Shown piece by piece: positions 6,083 through 14,600 of a stretch of DNA of 25,485 nt. The first letter of the stretch is position 1. Each line of letters starts with the position of its first letter. A program made the position numbers and the translations under genes. Source of the stretch: an uncultured Robinsoniella sp. Lineage in GTDB: Bacteria; Bacillota; Clostridia; Lachnospirales; Lachnospiraceae. The stretch is taken from positions 1 to 25,485 of the forward strand of contig UQCR01000098.1 in NCBI GenBank assembly GCA_900539655.1. Direction: 5' to 3'. The notes under the pieces were generated by a model. That model was not told the origin of the DNA and did no database searches. It worked only from the letters and a program-made list of their open reading frames with translations.

Positions 6083-7162
6083 TCACGGTTTAATTACAAC
6101 CTTAAGGGATCCGTCTCCTTTGGCATTCTGTTCAAAAGCAGTCTGCCACTGATCCAATGAAAATGTATGGGTTACCACGCCATCTGTATAGATGGTATTG
6201 TCAGCGATCCATTCCGTTACCACATCAAAACAATATGGTCCCAAATGCGCTCCCAGGATATCCAGTTCTTTTCCATCACCGATTACCGACCAGTCAACGC
6301 TGACTTTTTGCCCGAATACACTGAATTCTATAAATCTTCCTAATTTCCGGATGGCATCCAATCCCTGCTGCACGCTGGAAGGATGTCCTGTTGCTTCTAT
6401 ATAAATGTCACAGCCATACCCATTTGTCATATTTTGAATCTCTTTAACCACATCACACTGCGCCGGGTTGAGACAGATATCTGCACCAAATCTTTTTGCA
6501 ATCTCTAGCCGGTCCTCCTTCATATCAATTGCAATAAGTTTCTTAGGTCTGCGCAGCCTTGCATAGTTGACCATTGCCAGACCCAGCGTTCCCACTCCAG
6601 ATATAACAACCACATCTGTATTGGAGATATCCGCCCGGTCTACTGCATGTTTTGCACAGCTGTATGGCTCGATTAAAACTGCCTTTTCTATTTCCAATCC
6701 CTTCGGAATCTGATATATCCTTGTTTTTTCAGGCAGAACCATATACTCCGCCATGGCACCATTTACGTGAGCACGGAATCCGAAGATATCTGCTTTGTCG
6801 CACATCCAGTAATGTCCGGTTTTGCAAAACATACAATCATTGCAGGGTACAATCTGTTCACCGGTAATCCGGTCACCGACTTTTGCGCTTCCCTGATAAT
6901 CATCAGCCACTTCCACTACTTCCCCTACAAATTCATGTCCGGGAATAAATGGTGTCTTTACCCATGGCTCTGTTTTGCCATCTCCCCAATAGCCTTCTGC
7001 TCCATGCCAATTCTTAATATCGCTGGCACACACTCCGCAAGCTTCAACTTTTATCAGTACCTCCCCTTTTTTTAAATCCGGTACCGGATAATCTGCTTCC
7101 AAGTGATAATCATTTTTTCCATAAACAACCAGTGCTTTCATTGTTTTTACTGTCTTAGCCAT
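6083..7162 (-). CDS. Zinc-dependent MDR dehydrogenase, erythritol/L-threitol dehydrogenase (EltD)-like
   Basis: A 359-residue medium-chain dehydrogenase. It has CGVCASDIKNWHG with PFIPGHEFVG (catalytic zinc), CNDCMFCKTGHYWMC (structural zinc), GVGTLG (nucleotide binding) and AIDMKEDRL (acidic residue, NAD preferred). The YWGDGK insertion near the active site and the C-terminal series FSVFGQKVSVDWSVIGDGKE followed by LDILGAHLGPYCF resemble the erythritol/L-threitol dehydrogenase EltD characterised in Mycobacterium. That enzyme oxidises the tetritol to L-erythrulose. The resemblance is from memory. The gene follows the second FGGY kinase after a 93-base gap containing a strong hairpin and precedes the AllA-like cupin. 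The start has GGAGAAGAG immediately upstream. A tetritol or related polyol is the favoured substrate. Confidence 0.85.
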   Translation of the reverse strand: MAKTVKTMKALVVYGKNDYHLEADYPVPDLKKGEVLIKVEACGVCASDIKNWHGAEGYWGDGKTEPWVKTPFIPGHEFVGEVVEVADDYQGSAKVGDRITGEQIVPCNDCMFCKTGHYWMCDKADIFGFRAHVNGAMAEYMVLPEKTRIYQIPKGLEIEKAVLIEPYSCAKHAVDRADISNTDVVVISGVGTLGLAMVNYARLRRPKKLIAIDMKEDRLEIAKRFGADICLNPAQCDVVKEIQNMTNGYGCDIYIEATGHPSSVQQGLDAIRKLGRFIEFSVFGQKVSVDWSVIGDGKELDILGAHLGPYCFDVVTEWIADNTIYTDGVVTHTFSLDQWQTAFEQNAKGDGSLKVVIKP

Positions 7163-7206
7163 ATTCTCTTCTCCTTCGGTATACTAACATGTCAGAAAAT
7201 AGTGAT

Positions 7207-7246
7207 CCATAAAGTTTGTTCACCACGGAGGAAACAAACTTTATGG
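7207..7246 (-). repeat. Perfect 14-base inverted repeat (hairpin) between kinase and dehydrogenase genes
   Basis: CCATAAAGTTTGTT (7207-7220) and its exact reverse complement (7233-7246) are separated by 12 bases. The structure lies in the 93-base gap between the FGGY kinase stop and the EltD-like start. On the transcribed minus strand no T-run follows, so it is not a standard terminator. It could be an mRNA processing or stabilising stem, an attenuator, or an operator. Confidence 0.75.
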
Positions 7247-7255
7247 TCTACTAGT

Positions 7256-8788
7256 TTACCTGGACAATTTTCCAATTCGCTCATAGAAATCATGCAGCTC
7301 CACTATGTAATCCTTGTATAACTGTAAGTAGGGCAGATATGCTTCTCTTTTCGTAATATCCGGCTGAAATTCCCGCTTTACCTTTATGTGTTTTAATGCA
7401 GTCTCTTTTAAATCAGGAAAAACCCCTATGGCATTTCCCGCCAAAATTGCAGCACCCCACATGGCAGCATCTTCACGGTCCAGAACTTCATACCTCTTTC
7501 CCTGGACATCAGCACACATCTGGGTCCATACCGGTGACTTGGCGCCACCACCAATGATCCTGACATGCTCCTGCTTATATTCCGGATACAGCTCTTCTAT
7601 CCGCTGCATGCACAGGGTAAAGTCATAGGTAAAACTTTCTAAAAGGGCTTTATAAAAATGTGCCTTTGAATGGCTCCAGTCAAATCCCATCCACATTCCG
7701 CGAAGAGTACCATCCAGCGGCATAGAACTGCCTCCCAGCAAGCCAATTCCCATGAGCCCGTTGCATCCCGGCGCTATGTCATTCATTTTATCTTCCATAT
7801 CTGCAAACATTTCTTTTGTCCCGATGCCAGCCTGTTTTACAAAAGTATTCATGAACCAGTCTAAGGTAATCCCGGAGCCCGCCGCAAAATGTGTGGCATA
7901 GAACTCCCCCGGTACTGCTGAGGGTATGACATCCAGACGCCTTTCGTCCATATCCGGTCGGTATTCGCTGACACAGCAGCTCACTTCTCCGTAGGATGAT
8001 GCTTCAAATATTAGATCTCCGTAATTTACGATTCCTGCCCCCAGGCAGCCCGCAGGCTTATCCCCTGCACCCGAAACCAATACGATTCCCGGCTTTAATC
8101 CGGTTGCCGCAGCCATTTCTTTATTTAAATGTGCACAAATGTGATTTGAATTTACGATTCTTGGAAGATACTTTTCATCCAATCCAATTTCTCTGCATAT
8201 TTCCTGTGACCATCTGTCATTTTTTACATCAGCCAGTCCGGTCCACTGAGTGAAAGATCTGTCTATTACCGCATCTTCAATTGGAATATCACCCAATTTC
8301 CCAATTACATATCCGCTGATCATCAGATACTTGGCGATTTTTTTGCTCTGATCCGGATATTCCGTTTTAAACCACTCATATTTAGGTGCCATCTGAGGGA
8401 AGTTTGTCCCTCCAATGCACAAAAAGGGATCCCGTAATTTCTCCATCTGTTTTTCTGCATAAGGCATATACCGGTTATCCAGGGAACAGGACCAGGTGGT
8501 GATATCATTCCAGTTCTCATCCACTCCCATAAACCCTGACATCTGTCCGGTAAAGGCAATTGCTTCAATCAGACCTGCCCTATCATTCAGCGCTGCACAC
8601 ACTTTCTTCATACAGGCAATTACAGAAGCTAATAATTCTTCTCCTTTTTGAATAAAGATACCCGGTCCCGGCCTGTAATCCTTTACCGGCTCCGTTTCAA
8701 CGGTGATACAAGTGCTGTCCGTATCATATACTCCAACCTTTATAAAACTGGTGCCTAAATCAACTGCCATCAATAAAACATCTCTCAT
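7256..8788 (-). CDS. FGGY-family carbohydrate kinase (xylulokinase-like), first of two
   Basis: A 510-residue sugar kinase with two ribonuclease-H-like domains. The N-terminal phosphate-binding motif is MAVDLGTSFIKVGVYD. The catalytic Asp lies in VSGAGDKPAGCLGAG (about residues 235-250). The C-terminal adenosine-binding motif is IIGGGAKSPVWTQMCADV, followed by EDAAMWGAAILAG. The family phosphorylates pentuloses, polyols and related sugars with ATP in the cytoplasm; xylulokinase-like is the best general description. GAGAGGAG lies upstream of the start. It sits 58 bases after the ABC permease and before the EltD-like dehydrogenase. The FGGY kinase at 13020-14534 is clearly different in sequence, so the two may phosphorylate different substrates, for example a polyol and its oxidised ketose. 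Confidence 0.88.
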   Translation of the reverse strand: MRDVLLMAVDLGTSFIKVGVYDTDSTCITVETEPVKDYRPGPGIFIQKGEELLASVIACMKKVCAALNDRAGLIEAIAFTGQMSGFMGVDENWNDITTWSCSLDNRYMPYAEKQMEKLRDPFLCIGGTNFPQMAPKYEWFKTEYPDQSKKIAKYLMISGYVIGKLGDIPIEDAVIDRSFTQWTGLADVKNDRWSQEICREIGLDEKYLPRIVNSNHICAHLNKEMAAATGLKPGIVLVSGAGDKPAGCLGAGIVNYGDLIFEASSYGEVSCCVSEYRPDMDERRLDVIPSAVPGEFYATHFAAGSGITLDWFMNTFVKQAGIGTKEMFADMEDKMNDIAPGCNGLMGIGLLGGSSMPLDGTLRGMWMGFDWSHSKAHFYKALLESFTYDFTLCMQRIEELYPEYKQEHVRIIGGGAKSPVWTQMCADVQGKRYEVLDREDAAMWGAAILAGNAIGVFPDLKETALKHIKVKREFQPDITKREAYLPYLQLYKDYIVELHDFYERIGKLSR

Positions 8789-8846
8789 TGTACCGCTCCT
8801 CTCTGCCGACTATTCCCCATGCTCTAGAACCTGTTTGAAACTATCA

Positions 8847-9803
8847 CTAAACTGTTTTATTTTTGGAGGTAAGACCCTGTAATAATACCGAAATGATAAT
8901 AATAATACCTTTAATAATATCCTGTGGATAGGACGGAACAGCCAGCAGGTTCATAATATTGCTGATTAATGCCAGTACCAGTACACCAACAACTGTCTTG
9001 ATACAGGAACCTTCCCCTCCTGACAGGCTGGCGCCTCCAATTACACAGGCTGCAATAGCGTCCAGTTCCAGCCCCTGTCCAATGATCGGTGTTCCGATTG
9101 CAGTTCTTGAAGACGCGATAATTCCTCCGATGGCTGCACAGATTCCTGAAATGGCATATACGGACATTTTATACCTGTTTACGCGGATACCCGCTAATTT
9201 TACTGCTGTTTCATTGCTTCCGATTGCAACGATAATACGTCCAAAAGCAGTATACTTATGTATAAACCAGAATATCAAAATGACAACTACCGCAATCACA
9301 GCCAGCCATGGTATAACCCCTCCGATCATGGCTACTCCTAATTTACCGATCGTATCCTTTGGCGTCTGTACCGGCTGCCCATTTGATATTACAAATGCCA
9401 GACCTCTTGCAATTGTCATCATAGCAAGAGAAGCTACAAAAGCAGCCATTTTAGCATAGGATACCAGAAATCCGGTTACCCCACCCAATACACATCCAAC
9501 CAGTACCGGCAAGAGGATGGCTGCTGCCATGCCCAGGCTGTGGGTGGTCAGTGCAAATGCAACCATTACACTGCCAAGTGCTAATATAGAACCAACCGAT
9601 AAATCAATTCCCCCAGTCAGGATTACAAATAACATTCCCATACAGACAACGGTGGTTCCTGAATACTGGCGCAGGATATTAATGATATTCTGTAAGGTAA
9701 AGAAATCCGGCGATATGCAGATACAGATAATCACTAACAGCAACAGCATAAAATAAGTATTATGTTTAATAAATAATTTTGCAGCTTTATTTTTTGTATT
9801 CAT
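8847..9803 (-). CDS. Sugar ABC transporter permease, RbsC-like
   Basis: A 318-residue inner-membrane protein with about eight to ten hydrophobic segments. It carries the RbsC-family hallmarks: ISPDFFTLQNIINILRQYSG near the N-terminus, GGIDLSVGSILALG, NETAVKLAGI (the cytoplasmic EAA-type loop that docks the ATPase) and IGGASLSGGEG near the C-terminus. It forms the channel with the ATPase at 9984-11477 and takes substrate from the lipoprotein at 11585-12820. The start at 9803 is preferred because GGGTG lies just upstream; an ATG at 9815 is possible. The 180-base gap between ATPase and permease is long for this operon type and holds several inverted repeats. Confidence 0.92.
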   Translation of the reverse strand: MNTKNKAAKLFIKHNTYFMLLLLVIICICISPDFFTLQNIINILRQYSGTTVVCMGMLFVILTGGIDLSVGSILALGSVMVAFALTTHSLGMAAAILLPVLVGCVLGGVTGFLVSYAKMAAFVASLAMMTIARGLAFVISNGQPVQTPKDTIGKLGVAMIGGVIPWLAVIAVVVILIFWFIHKYTAFGRIIVAIGSNETAVKLAGIRVNRYKMSVYAISGICAAIGGIIASSRTAIGTPIIGQGLELDAIAACVIGGASLSGGEGSCIKTVVGVLVLALISNIMNLLAVPSYPQDIIKGIIIIISVLLQGLTSKNKTV

Positions 9804-9822
9804 TTTTTCACCCATTGCATAC

Positions 9823-9838
9823 AGCAGGCATGCCTGCT
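9823..9838. repeat. 16-base perfect palindrome upstream of the ABC permease
   Basis: AGCAGGCATGCCTGCT reads the same on both strands. It sits 19 bases before the permease start chosen here. It could form a cruciform or tight hairpin near the ribosome binding site, or bind a dimeric regulator. Confidence 0.6.
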
Positions 9839-9920
9839 ATACTGCCACAAACAAATATTTGAAAGAATCAAAATGTGGCTTCCTTTCGATATCATATTTT
9901 TCTTCCAAACTTACCCATAC

Positions 9921-9947
9921 GAATAGCGCAAGCGGCTTGTGCTATTC
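9921..9947 (-). repeat. 12-base hairpin in the ATPase-permease gap
   Basis: GAATAGCGCAAG (9921-9932) pairs with CTTGTGCTATTC (9936-9947), with one wobble-type position and a 3-base loop. No T-run follows on the minus strand. Together with its neighbours it makes this gap a structured segment, perhaps adjusting permease level relative to the genes before it. Confidence 0.65.
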
Positions 9948-9957
9948 CTGAACCGGC

Positions 9958-9984
9958 AGTGTGAACGTACTTTGCTTTCACACT
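9958..9984 (-). repeat. 8-base stem-loop at the ABC ATPase stop codon
   Basis: AGTGTGAA (9958-9965) and TTCACACT (9977-9984) are exact reverse complements around an 11-base loop. The stem touches the TAA stop codon of the ATPase. It may protect the 3' end of the upstream message. No T-run follows. Confidence 0.55.
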
Positions 9985-11477
9985 TATACACCCATCGCAT
10001 ATTTTATCAATACATTTTCGTATAATTCTTCTCTGGCCACTTCTCCGGTAATTCTGCCCTGTCTCATAATGATTACCCGGTCACACATTCCGATTATTTC
10101 CGTCATCTCCGATGAAATCATGACAATTGCAACTCCCCTGCCTGCCAGGTCATTAATTACTTTATATATTTCTACCTTTGCTCCAACATCCACTCCACGT
10201 GTAGGTTCATCCAGAATCATACATTTACAGTCAGCAGCCAGCCATTTTGCAAGAGCCACTTTTTGCTGGTTGCCGCCGGAAAGACTGGATACATCATCCT
10301 CCATGGATGCATATTTCGTGGATAATTGCCCCAGGATATTTTCCACCGTCTGTTTTTCTTTTTTACTGTTGATTACGTCCATGGCGTATTTTACCTGTTT
10401 CAGGGAAGCAAGTGTGGTATTAATACGGATAGATTGATTCAGCAGCACTCCCTGCTGCTTTCTGTCTTCCGGCAGGAATCCCAATCCGCTCTCCACTGCA
10501 TGCTTCGGCGCCTTAAACGTTACTTTTTTTCCAGCCAGCATAATTTCGCCGGTTTCTTTATGGTCTATACCAAATATGGCACGCATGGTTTCCGTTCTTC
10601 CGGCCCCAACAAGTCCGCTGAATCCCAGTACTTCTCCTGCGCGAACGGAAAAGGACACATTTTGTACCATCTTCCCGCAGTTCAGGTCTTTTACATCCAG
10701 AACTACGTCTCCCAGCTTCACTTTTCTCTCCGGATACAGGGTTGACATTTCCCGCCCTACCATCAGATTAATCAGTCCATGCTTATCAATATCCCCGGAC
10801 GAAAGCTCCTTCACGAACTTCCCATCCTTAAATACGGTAATGGTATCACATAACTGGAATATTTCTTCCAGCCTGTGGGATATGTAGATGATGCTGACTC
10901 CGTCTTTTTTCAAAAGGTTGACCAGTGCAAATAGCTTTTCTATCTCTGTAAATGTCAGAACTGCGGTAGGTTCATCCAATACCAGAATCTTGGCATCCCG
11001 GCTTAGATTTTTGCAGATTTCCACAACCTGCTGATATGCCACCGATAACTCTGCAACCTTTTGCTTCGGATCAATTTCTCCAAATCCCAGCTTCTTTAAT
11101 ATTTCAGATGCATCTTTATTCAATTTCTTCCAACGAATCGCCGCTCCGCCCTGATTTAACCGGTCGATAAATATATTTTCTGCTACCGTTAAATGCGGCG
11201 CCAGCATAAATTCCTGATAAATGGTTGCAATACCCAGTTCTTTACCTTCTCTTGGAGATGAGATTTTTACCTCCTGCCCATCTATCCGAATGGTTCCGCC
11301 ATCCCGGATAACCGCCCCGGATAAGATTTTCATCAAAGTAGATTTTCCTGCACCGTTTTCTCCGATCAGAGCATGGACTTCTCCTGGCTTTACCCGTAGA
11401 GAAACATCCTTCAGTGCATAGACGCCGCCAAACTTTTTGTCAATGTGCTCCATCTCAACCCGATATTCACTACCCAT
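9984..11477 (-). CDS. Sugar ABC transporter ATP-binding protein, RbsA-like (two ATPase domains)
   Basis: A 497-residue protein with two tandem ATP-binding cassettes, the usual length and layout of RbsA/MglA/XylG proteins. Domain 1 has Walker A GENGAGKST (about residues 38-46), an atypical signature LSVAYQQ and Walker B ILVLDEPTAVLT. Domain 2 has a degenerate Walker A, GLVGAGRTE, a normal signature LSGGNQQ and Walker B MILDEPTRGVD. It powers sugar or polyol import on the cytoplasmic face with the RbsC-like permease. GAGGAG lies 8 bases before the start. It lies between the binding lipoprotein and the permease. The family imports pentoses, hexoses and polyols, so the specificity cannot be read from it. 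Confidence 0.93.
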   Translation of the reverse strand: MGSEYRVEMEHIDKKFGGVYALKDVSLRVKPGEVHALIGENGAGKSTLMKILSGAVIRDGGTIRIDGQEVKISSPREGKELGIATIYQEFMLAPHLTVAENIFIDRLNQGGAAIRWKKLNKDASEILKKLGFGEIDPKQKVAELSVAYQQVVEICKNLSRDAKILVLDEPTAVLTFTEIEKLFALVNLLKKDGVSIIYISHRLEEIFQLCDTITVFKDGKFVKELSSGDIDKHGLINLMVGREMSTLYPERKVKLGDVVLDVKDLNCGKMVQNVSFSVRAGEVLGFSGLVGAGRTETMRAIFGIDHKETGEIMLAGKKVTFKAPKHAVESGLGFLPEDRKQQGVLLNQSIRINTTLASLKQVKYAMDVINSKKEKQTVENILGQLSTKYASMEDDVSSLSGGNQQKVALAKWLAADCKCMILDEPTRGVDVGAKVEIYKVINDLAGRGVAIVMISSEMTEIIGMCDRVIIMRQGRITGEVAREELYENVLIKYAMGV

Positions 11478-11525
11478 CGCCTACACTCCTCATCATTTTC
11501 TGTGTTTCTGTTATTTTATTTTTTA

Positions 11526-11572
11526 GGGATGCCGTATCGTTATCTGACATTGATAAGCTGACACCGCACCCC
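11526..11572 (-). repeat. Stem-loop between the binding-protein and ABC ATPase genes
   Basis: GGGATGCCGTATC (11526-11538) can pair with GACACCGCACCCC (11560-11572) as RNA, with one mismatch and two G-U pairs, around a 21-base loop. It follows the binding-protein stop by 12 bases. No T-run follows. Such stems often protect the abundant binding-protein message and lower expression of the transporter genes after it. Confidence 0.5.
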
Positions 11573-11584
11573 CATTTTCATCTG

Positions 11585-12820
11585 TTAAAATGCTGCATTT
11601 TCATCATAGTAGTCTTTTGCATTTTCAATGGTATAGCAAAGAGGCGGTGTCCGTGTAATATCCTCATAATCATCTGCTGTCTTACCATCTAACAATACTT
11701 CGTCCGCAACCTGCAACGCCATAGCTGCAACCGTCTTCGGATTATTATCTCCGGTAGCCATATATCCCGTACCATCCGCGATCAGCTTAATAGCTTCCTT
11801 CTGTCCGTCTGCTGCTGCTGCCAGTCTGATCTTATCCGTTAATCCGGAATTTTCAATGGCTGTCATAGCTCCTAATAACATGTTGTCATTCTCACCTAAT
11901 ACCAGGTTGATATCCTTGTTTGCTACCAGTAAATCCTCCATTGCCGGAAGCCCTTCATCTGCGGTCCAGTTGCCCCAGCCCTGACCATTGATCTTGAAAT
12001 TTGCATCTGTATTTTCTGCTTTTCCTTTATCCATCAGTTCCTGTTCCATTGTCTTTGCTGCTGCCCATGCTTCATCTTCCGTACAGCCTGTTCTCTGCTC
12101 AATAATTCCGCACATCAGCCCGGTACGTCTTTCCTGAGATACTACGGCACCTTTTACTCCGGATAAGAGAACCGATACAATGGGATCTTTTCCAAACTGC
12201 TCGCCTACATAAAGGCCTACCGCCCTGCCGTTTCTCAGGTTATCGGAACAAACAGTTGTGATATTCTCAGCTGAGGTATCACAGGCATTATCTACATTGA
12301 TAACCGGTATACCTGCTGCAGTTGCATTTGCGATAGCCGGAAGACAAGCTTCGGAATCTACACAGTTCATAATAATACAATCATATTTCTGTGAAACGAA
12401 AGTTTCCATATTTTCCATTTCCTTGGAAATATCTTCGGAAGCATCCAGGCTGGCATAAGACCATCCACGTGATTCTACTTCTTCTTTAAGAGCTGCATCC
12501 AGTGCTACAAAATAAGGATTGTTCAAAGTCTTATTCACGTAACCTATTTTAAAGTTTTTGCCGGAAGCATCCGCCTTTTTTGCTGCTTCTGTGACTGCTT
12601 CTGAAGCTGTTTCTTTTGCCTGTTCCGTCACTGCCCCTTTTGTTTCCTCTGCCTTAGTTTCTGCTGCCTTTGTCTCCGCTGCTTTTGTCTCAGCCTGAGT
12701 CTCTGTCTTTGCCCCAGTGTCACCATCTGTACTTTTCGCTCCGCCTCCACATGCTGTCAGCATGGAAACTGTCATAGCCGCTGTTACTAAAATCCCCAAC
12801 ATTTTTTTGTACCTTCTCAT
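11585..12820 (-). CDS. Sugar-binding lipoprotein of the ABC transporter (RbsB-like, Peripla_BP_4 type)
   Basis: A 411-residue secreted lipoprotein. It has a charged N-terminus (MRRYKK), a hydrophobic segment and a lipobox LTAC with Cys24 as the lipidated residue. Residues 28-88 are a low-complexity linker of Ala, Glu, Thr and Lys with AETKA-type repeats. The binding domain starts at FKIGYVNKTLNNPYFVAL (about residue 90) and continues through two lobes typical of ribose/xylose/polyol-binding proteins. It captures substrate outside the membrane and hands it to the permease. AAGGAGGA lies just before the start; the longer in-frame reading to 12901 would bury the signal peptide. It follows the FGGY kinase after a 199-base gap with a stem-loop (12995-13017). 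Confidence 0.93.
   Translation of the reverse strand: MRRYKKMLGILVTAAMTVSMLTACGGGAKSTDGDTGAKTETQAETKAAETKAAETKAEETKGAVTEQAKETASEAVTEAAKKADASGKNFKIGYVNKTLNNPYFVALDAALKEEVESRGWSYASLDASEDISKEMENMETFVSQKYDCIIMNCVDSEACLPAIANATAAGIPVINVDNACDTSAENITTVCSDNLRNGRAVGLYVGEQFGKDPIVSVLLSGVKGAVVSQERRTGLMCGIIEQRTGCTEDEAWAAAKTMEQELMDKGKAENTDANFKINGQGWGNWTADEGLPAMEDLLVANKDINLVLGENDNMLLGAMTAIENSGLTDKIRLAAAADGQKEAIKLIADGTGYMATGDNNPKTVAAMALQVADEVLLDGKTADDYEDITRTPPLCYTIENAKDYYDENAAF
12638..12694 (-). repeat. Degenerate tandem repeat encoding the AETKA linker of the lipoprotein
   Basis: Residues 43-61 of the binding lipoprotein repeat AETKA three times with variation, then EETKG. This is a disordered spacer between the lipidated cysteine and the binding domain, of a kind common in Lachnospiraceae lipoproteins. 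Its copy number is likely to vary between strains. Confidence 0.65.
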
Positions 12821-12994
12821 TTTATTCCTCCTTAGAATGTAAATATTTGCGGTACCTGTTATCCGGAGTGTGTTACAAGAATAAATTTTTTCTTTACGCA
12901 AGAATCAGCCATCACTTTATAGAGCGTGTAAAACAGGCTCTGGGATACCTGAACCTGCCGCATACTCCCGGAAACAGTCTGCCATGTATTAGAT

Positions 12995-13017
12995 TTATTT
13001 AGCACCATGCTAAATAA
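12995..13017 (-). repeat. Stem-loop after the FGGY kinase gene
   Basis: TTATTTAGC (12995-13003) and GCTAAATAA (13009-13017) pair perfectly with a 5-base loop, directly after the kinase stop codon. The stem is AT-rich and no T-run follows on the minus strand. It is at best a weak terminator or attenuator before the lipoprotein gene. Confidence 0.5.
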
Positions 13018-13019
13018 GG

Positions 13020-14534
13020 CTAATCTTGTTCTGTTTCATGCATCATATTCTTTAAACTCTTATACAGTTTCAGATATTTCTGAAATGGTTTCTGATACAG
13101 TTTGTGCTTTTCCATATCAGGTTCCACCACAATTTCAGGTACTACCATCTGATCAGCAGCATCCTGAAAACTCTCATAATGCCTTCCTTTTGATGCCGCT
13201 ACCACACAGCATCCCAGCACGCCTGCCTGGCTGTTACGGTTAATAATGATCTTTTTTCCAGATACATCCGATATCATCTGGATCCATCCCCTGTCCCTGG
13301 TAACTCCACCGCAGACCGTCAGCGAATCTACTTCATAACCCTGAGTTTCATAATTATGTATAATATTGTGGGTGCCAAATGAAACGGATTCCAGTACTGC
13401 ATGATAAATATGTTTCCATGTGTGTTTCACATTCAATCCATAAATGACCCCTTTTGCCATTGCATCCTTATATGGTGTCCGGTTCCCCTGAAAGAAATCC
13501 AGAACAGTCAATCCATCAGATCCGGGTTCGATTTCCTCTGCCGCTCTTAAAAGCCTGGCATAGGGATTACCGTCTTCTTCTTCGATATGAAAGTTTTTCC
13601 TGAACCAGTTTACCAGTCCTGCTGCAGATATCTGTCCCCCTTCCAGAAGCCATAGCCCATCTACCAGCGCGCTGTCATAGGGTCCCCAGATCCCTTTTAA
13701 ATCTGGCTTTTCTTCTGACATACACAGATGTACAAAGCTGGTTCCCATCACAATTCCCAGCTTATGGGGCTTAATAACATCCAGTCCAAACATCGCCATA
13801 TGGGCATCGATTCCGCCCTGTACCACCTCTAAATGAGGATTGAATCCAAAACGTTCAGCCAGTTCATGCCTTATTTCTCCAATTACCTCACCGATTTTAT
13901 CCACTTTGGTTACGATTTTTTCCTGATAATCCTCAAATCCTATTCTTTTAAAATAATCTTTCTGGTACCCGCCTTTTGATTCTATGTAATTCCACTTACA
14001 GGTTGTATTACATATGGAACTGGATAATCTCCCGCTTAGCATAAAATTAATCCAGTCCAGTTGTTCTACCAGGCGATAACATTTATCATAAATATCCCTT
14101 CGGTGCCTTTTAATCCATAATGCTTTTGGTATCATCCATTCAAAGGATGTCTCCTGACCACAGTAATCCAGAACCGTATCATGAGTCTCATTGATCTCAT
14201 TCATTTCCTCACGGGACCTGGCATCCATCCACATCATGGCATCCATAAGGGGCTTTCCCTGCTCATCGATAGCCAGTACCGTAGAGGATGTGGCACAGAC
14301 ACAGCATGCTTTTACCGATTTCTTCTGCTCATCTGTCATTTCTTCGGAACACATTTCAAGTACTTCCAGGATACTCTCCCACCAGTCCATGGGATTTTGT
14401 TCTGCCCATCCAACTTTAGGATAAGAAGTTTCCCACTTTTTTTCATGGCTGATCAGCATCTCACCGTTTTCATCAGCGATTCCAATCCGCACCCCCTGAG
14501 TCCCCGTATCAATTCCAATAAAATACGATTTCAT
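13020..14534 (-). CDS. FGGY-family carbohydrate kinase, second of two, first gene of the operon
   Basis: A 504-residue sugar kinase. The phosphate-binding motif is FIGIDTGTQGVRIGIADENG at the N-terminus. The catalytic Asp lies in VQGGIDAHMAMFGLD (about residues 250-265), and the C-terminal ATP-binding region contains TVCGGVTRDRGWIQMISDV and SQAGVLGCCVVAA. It belongs with the ribulokinase/xylulokinase/glycerol kinase superfamily and phosphorylates a sugar or polyol with ATP. AAAGGA lies 8 bases before the start. It opens the long minus-strand unit and has a consensus-like promoter at 14601-14629. It is divergent from the iron alcohol dehydrogenase. It shares little visible sequence with the kinase at 7256-8788 beyond family motifs. 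Being first in the operon suggests it carries out the committing phosphorylation. Confidence 0.88.
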   Translation of the reverse strand: MKSYFIGIDTGTQGVRIGIADENGEMLISHEKKWETSYPKVGWAEQNPMDWWESILEVLEMCSEEMTDEQKKSVKACCVCATSSTVLAIDEQGKPLMDAMMWMDARSREEMNEINETHDTVLDYCGQETSFEWMIPKALWIKRHRRDIYDKCYRLVEQLDWINFMLSGRLSSSICNTTCKWNYIESKGGYQKDYFKRIGFEDYQEKIVTKVDKIGEVIGEIRHELAERFGFNPHLEVVQGGIDAHMAMFGLDVIKPHKLGIVMGTSFVHLCMSEEKPDLKGIWGPYDSALVDGLWLLEGGQISAAGLVNWFRKNFHIEEEDGNPYARLLRAAEEIEPGSDGLTVLDFFQGNRTPYKDAMAKGVIYGLNVKHTWKHIYHAVLESVSFGTHNIIHNYETQGYEVDSLTVCGGVTRDRGWIQMISDVSGKKIIINRNSQAGVLGCCVVAASKGRHYESFQDAADQMVVPEIVVEPDMEKHKLYQKPFQKYLKLYKSLKNMMHETEQD

Positions 14535-14600
14535 TCCATCGTCCTTTCAAACATATTTTAGGAACATATGTAACTATATGATTATCATTTGTATACATGG

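Noticed and set aside
8959..9459. A 166-residue plus-strand open frame across the ABC permease gene
   Set aside because: It is antisense to a clear RbsC-like permease, has a composition typical of a shadow frame, and shows no recognisable domain or ribosome binding site.
9961..10437. A 158-residue plus-strand open frame over the end of the ABC ATPase gene
   Set aside because: It is antisense to conserved ATPase motifs and has no start signal, so it is a shadow frame.
12638..12694. Short tandem repeats as a possible CRISPR or regulatory array
   Set aside because: They are in frame within the lipoprotein gene and encode a known type of disordered linker.
12821..12901. Longer N-terminus for the sugar-binding lipoprotein
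   Set aside because: It would place 27 residues ahead of an obvious lipoprotein signal peptide, and the internal ATG has a strong ribosome binding site.
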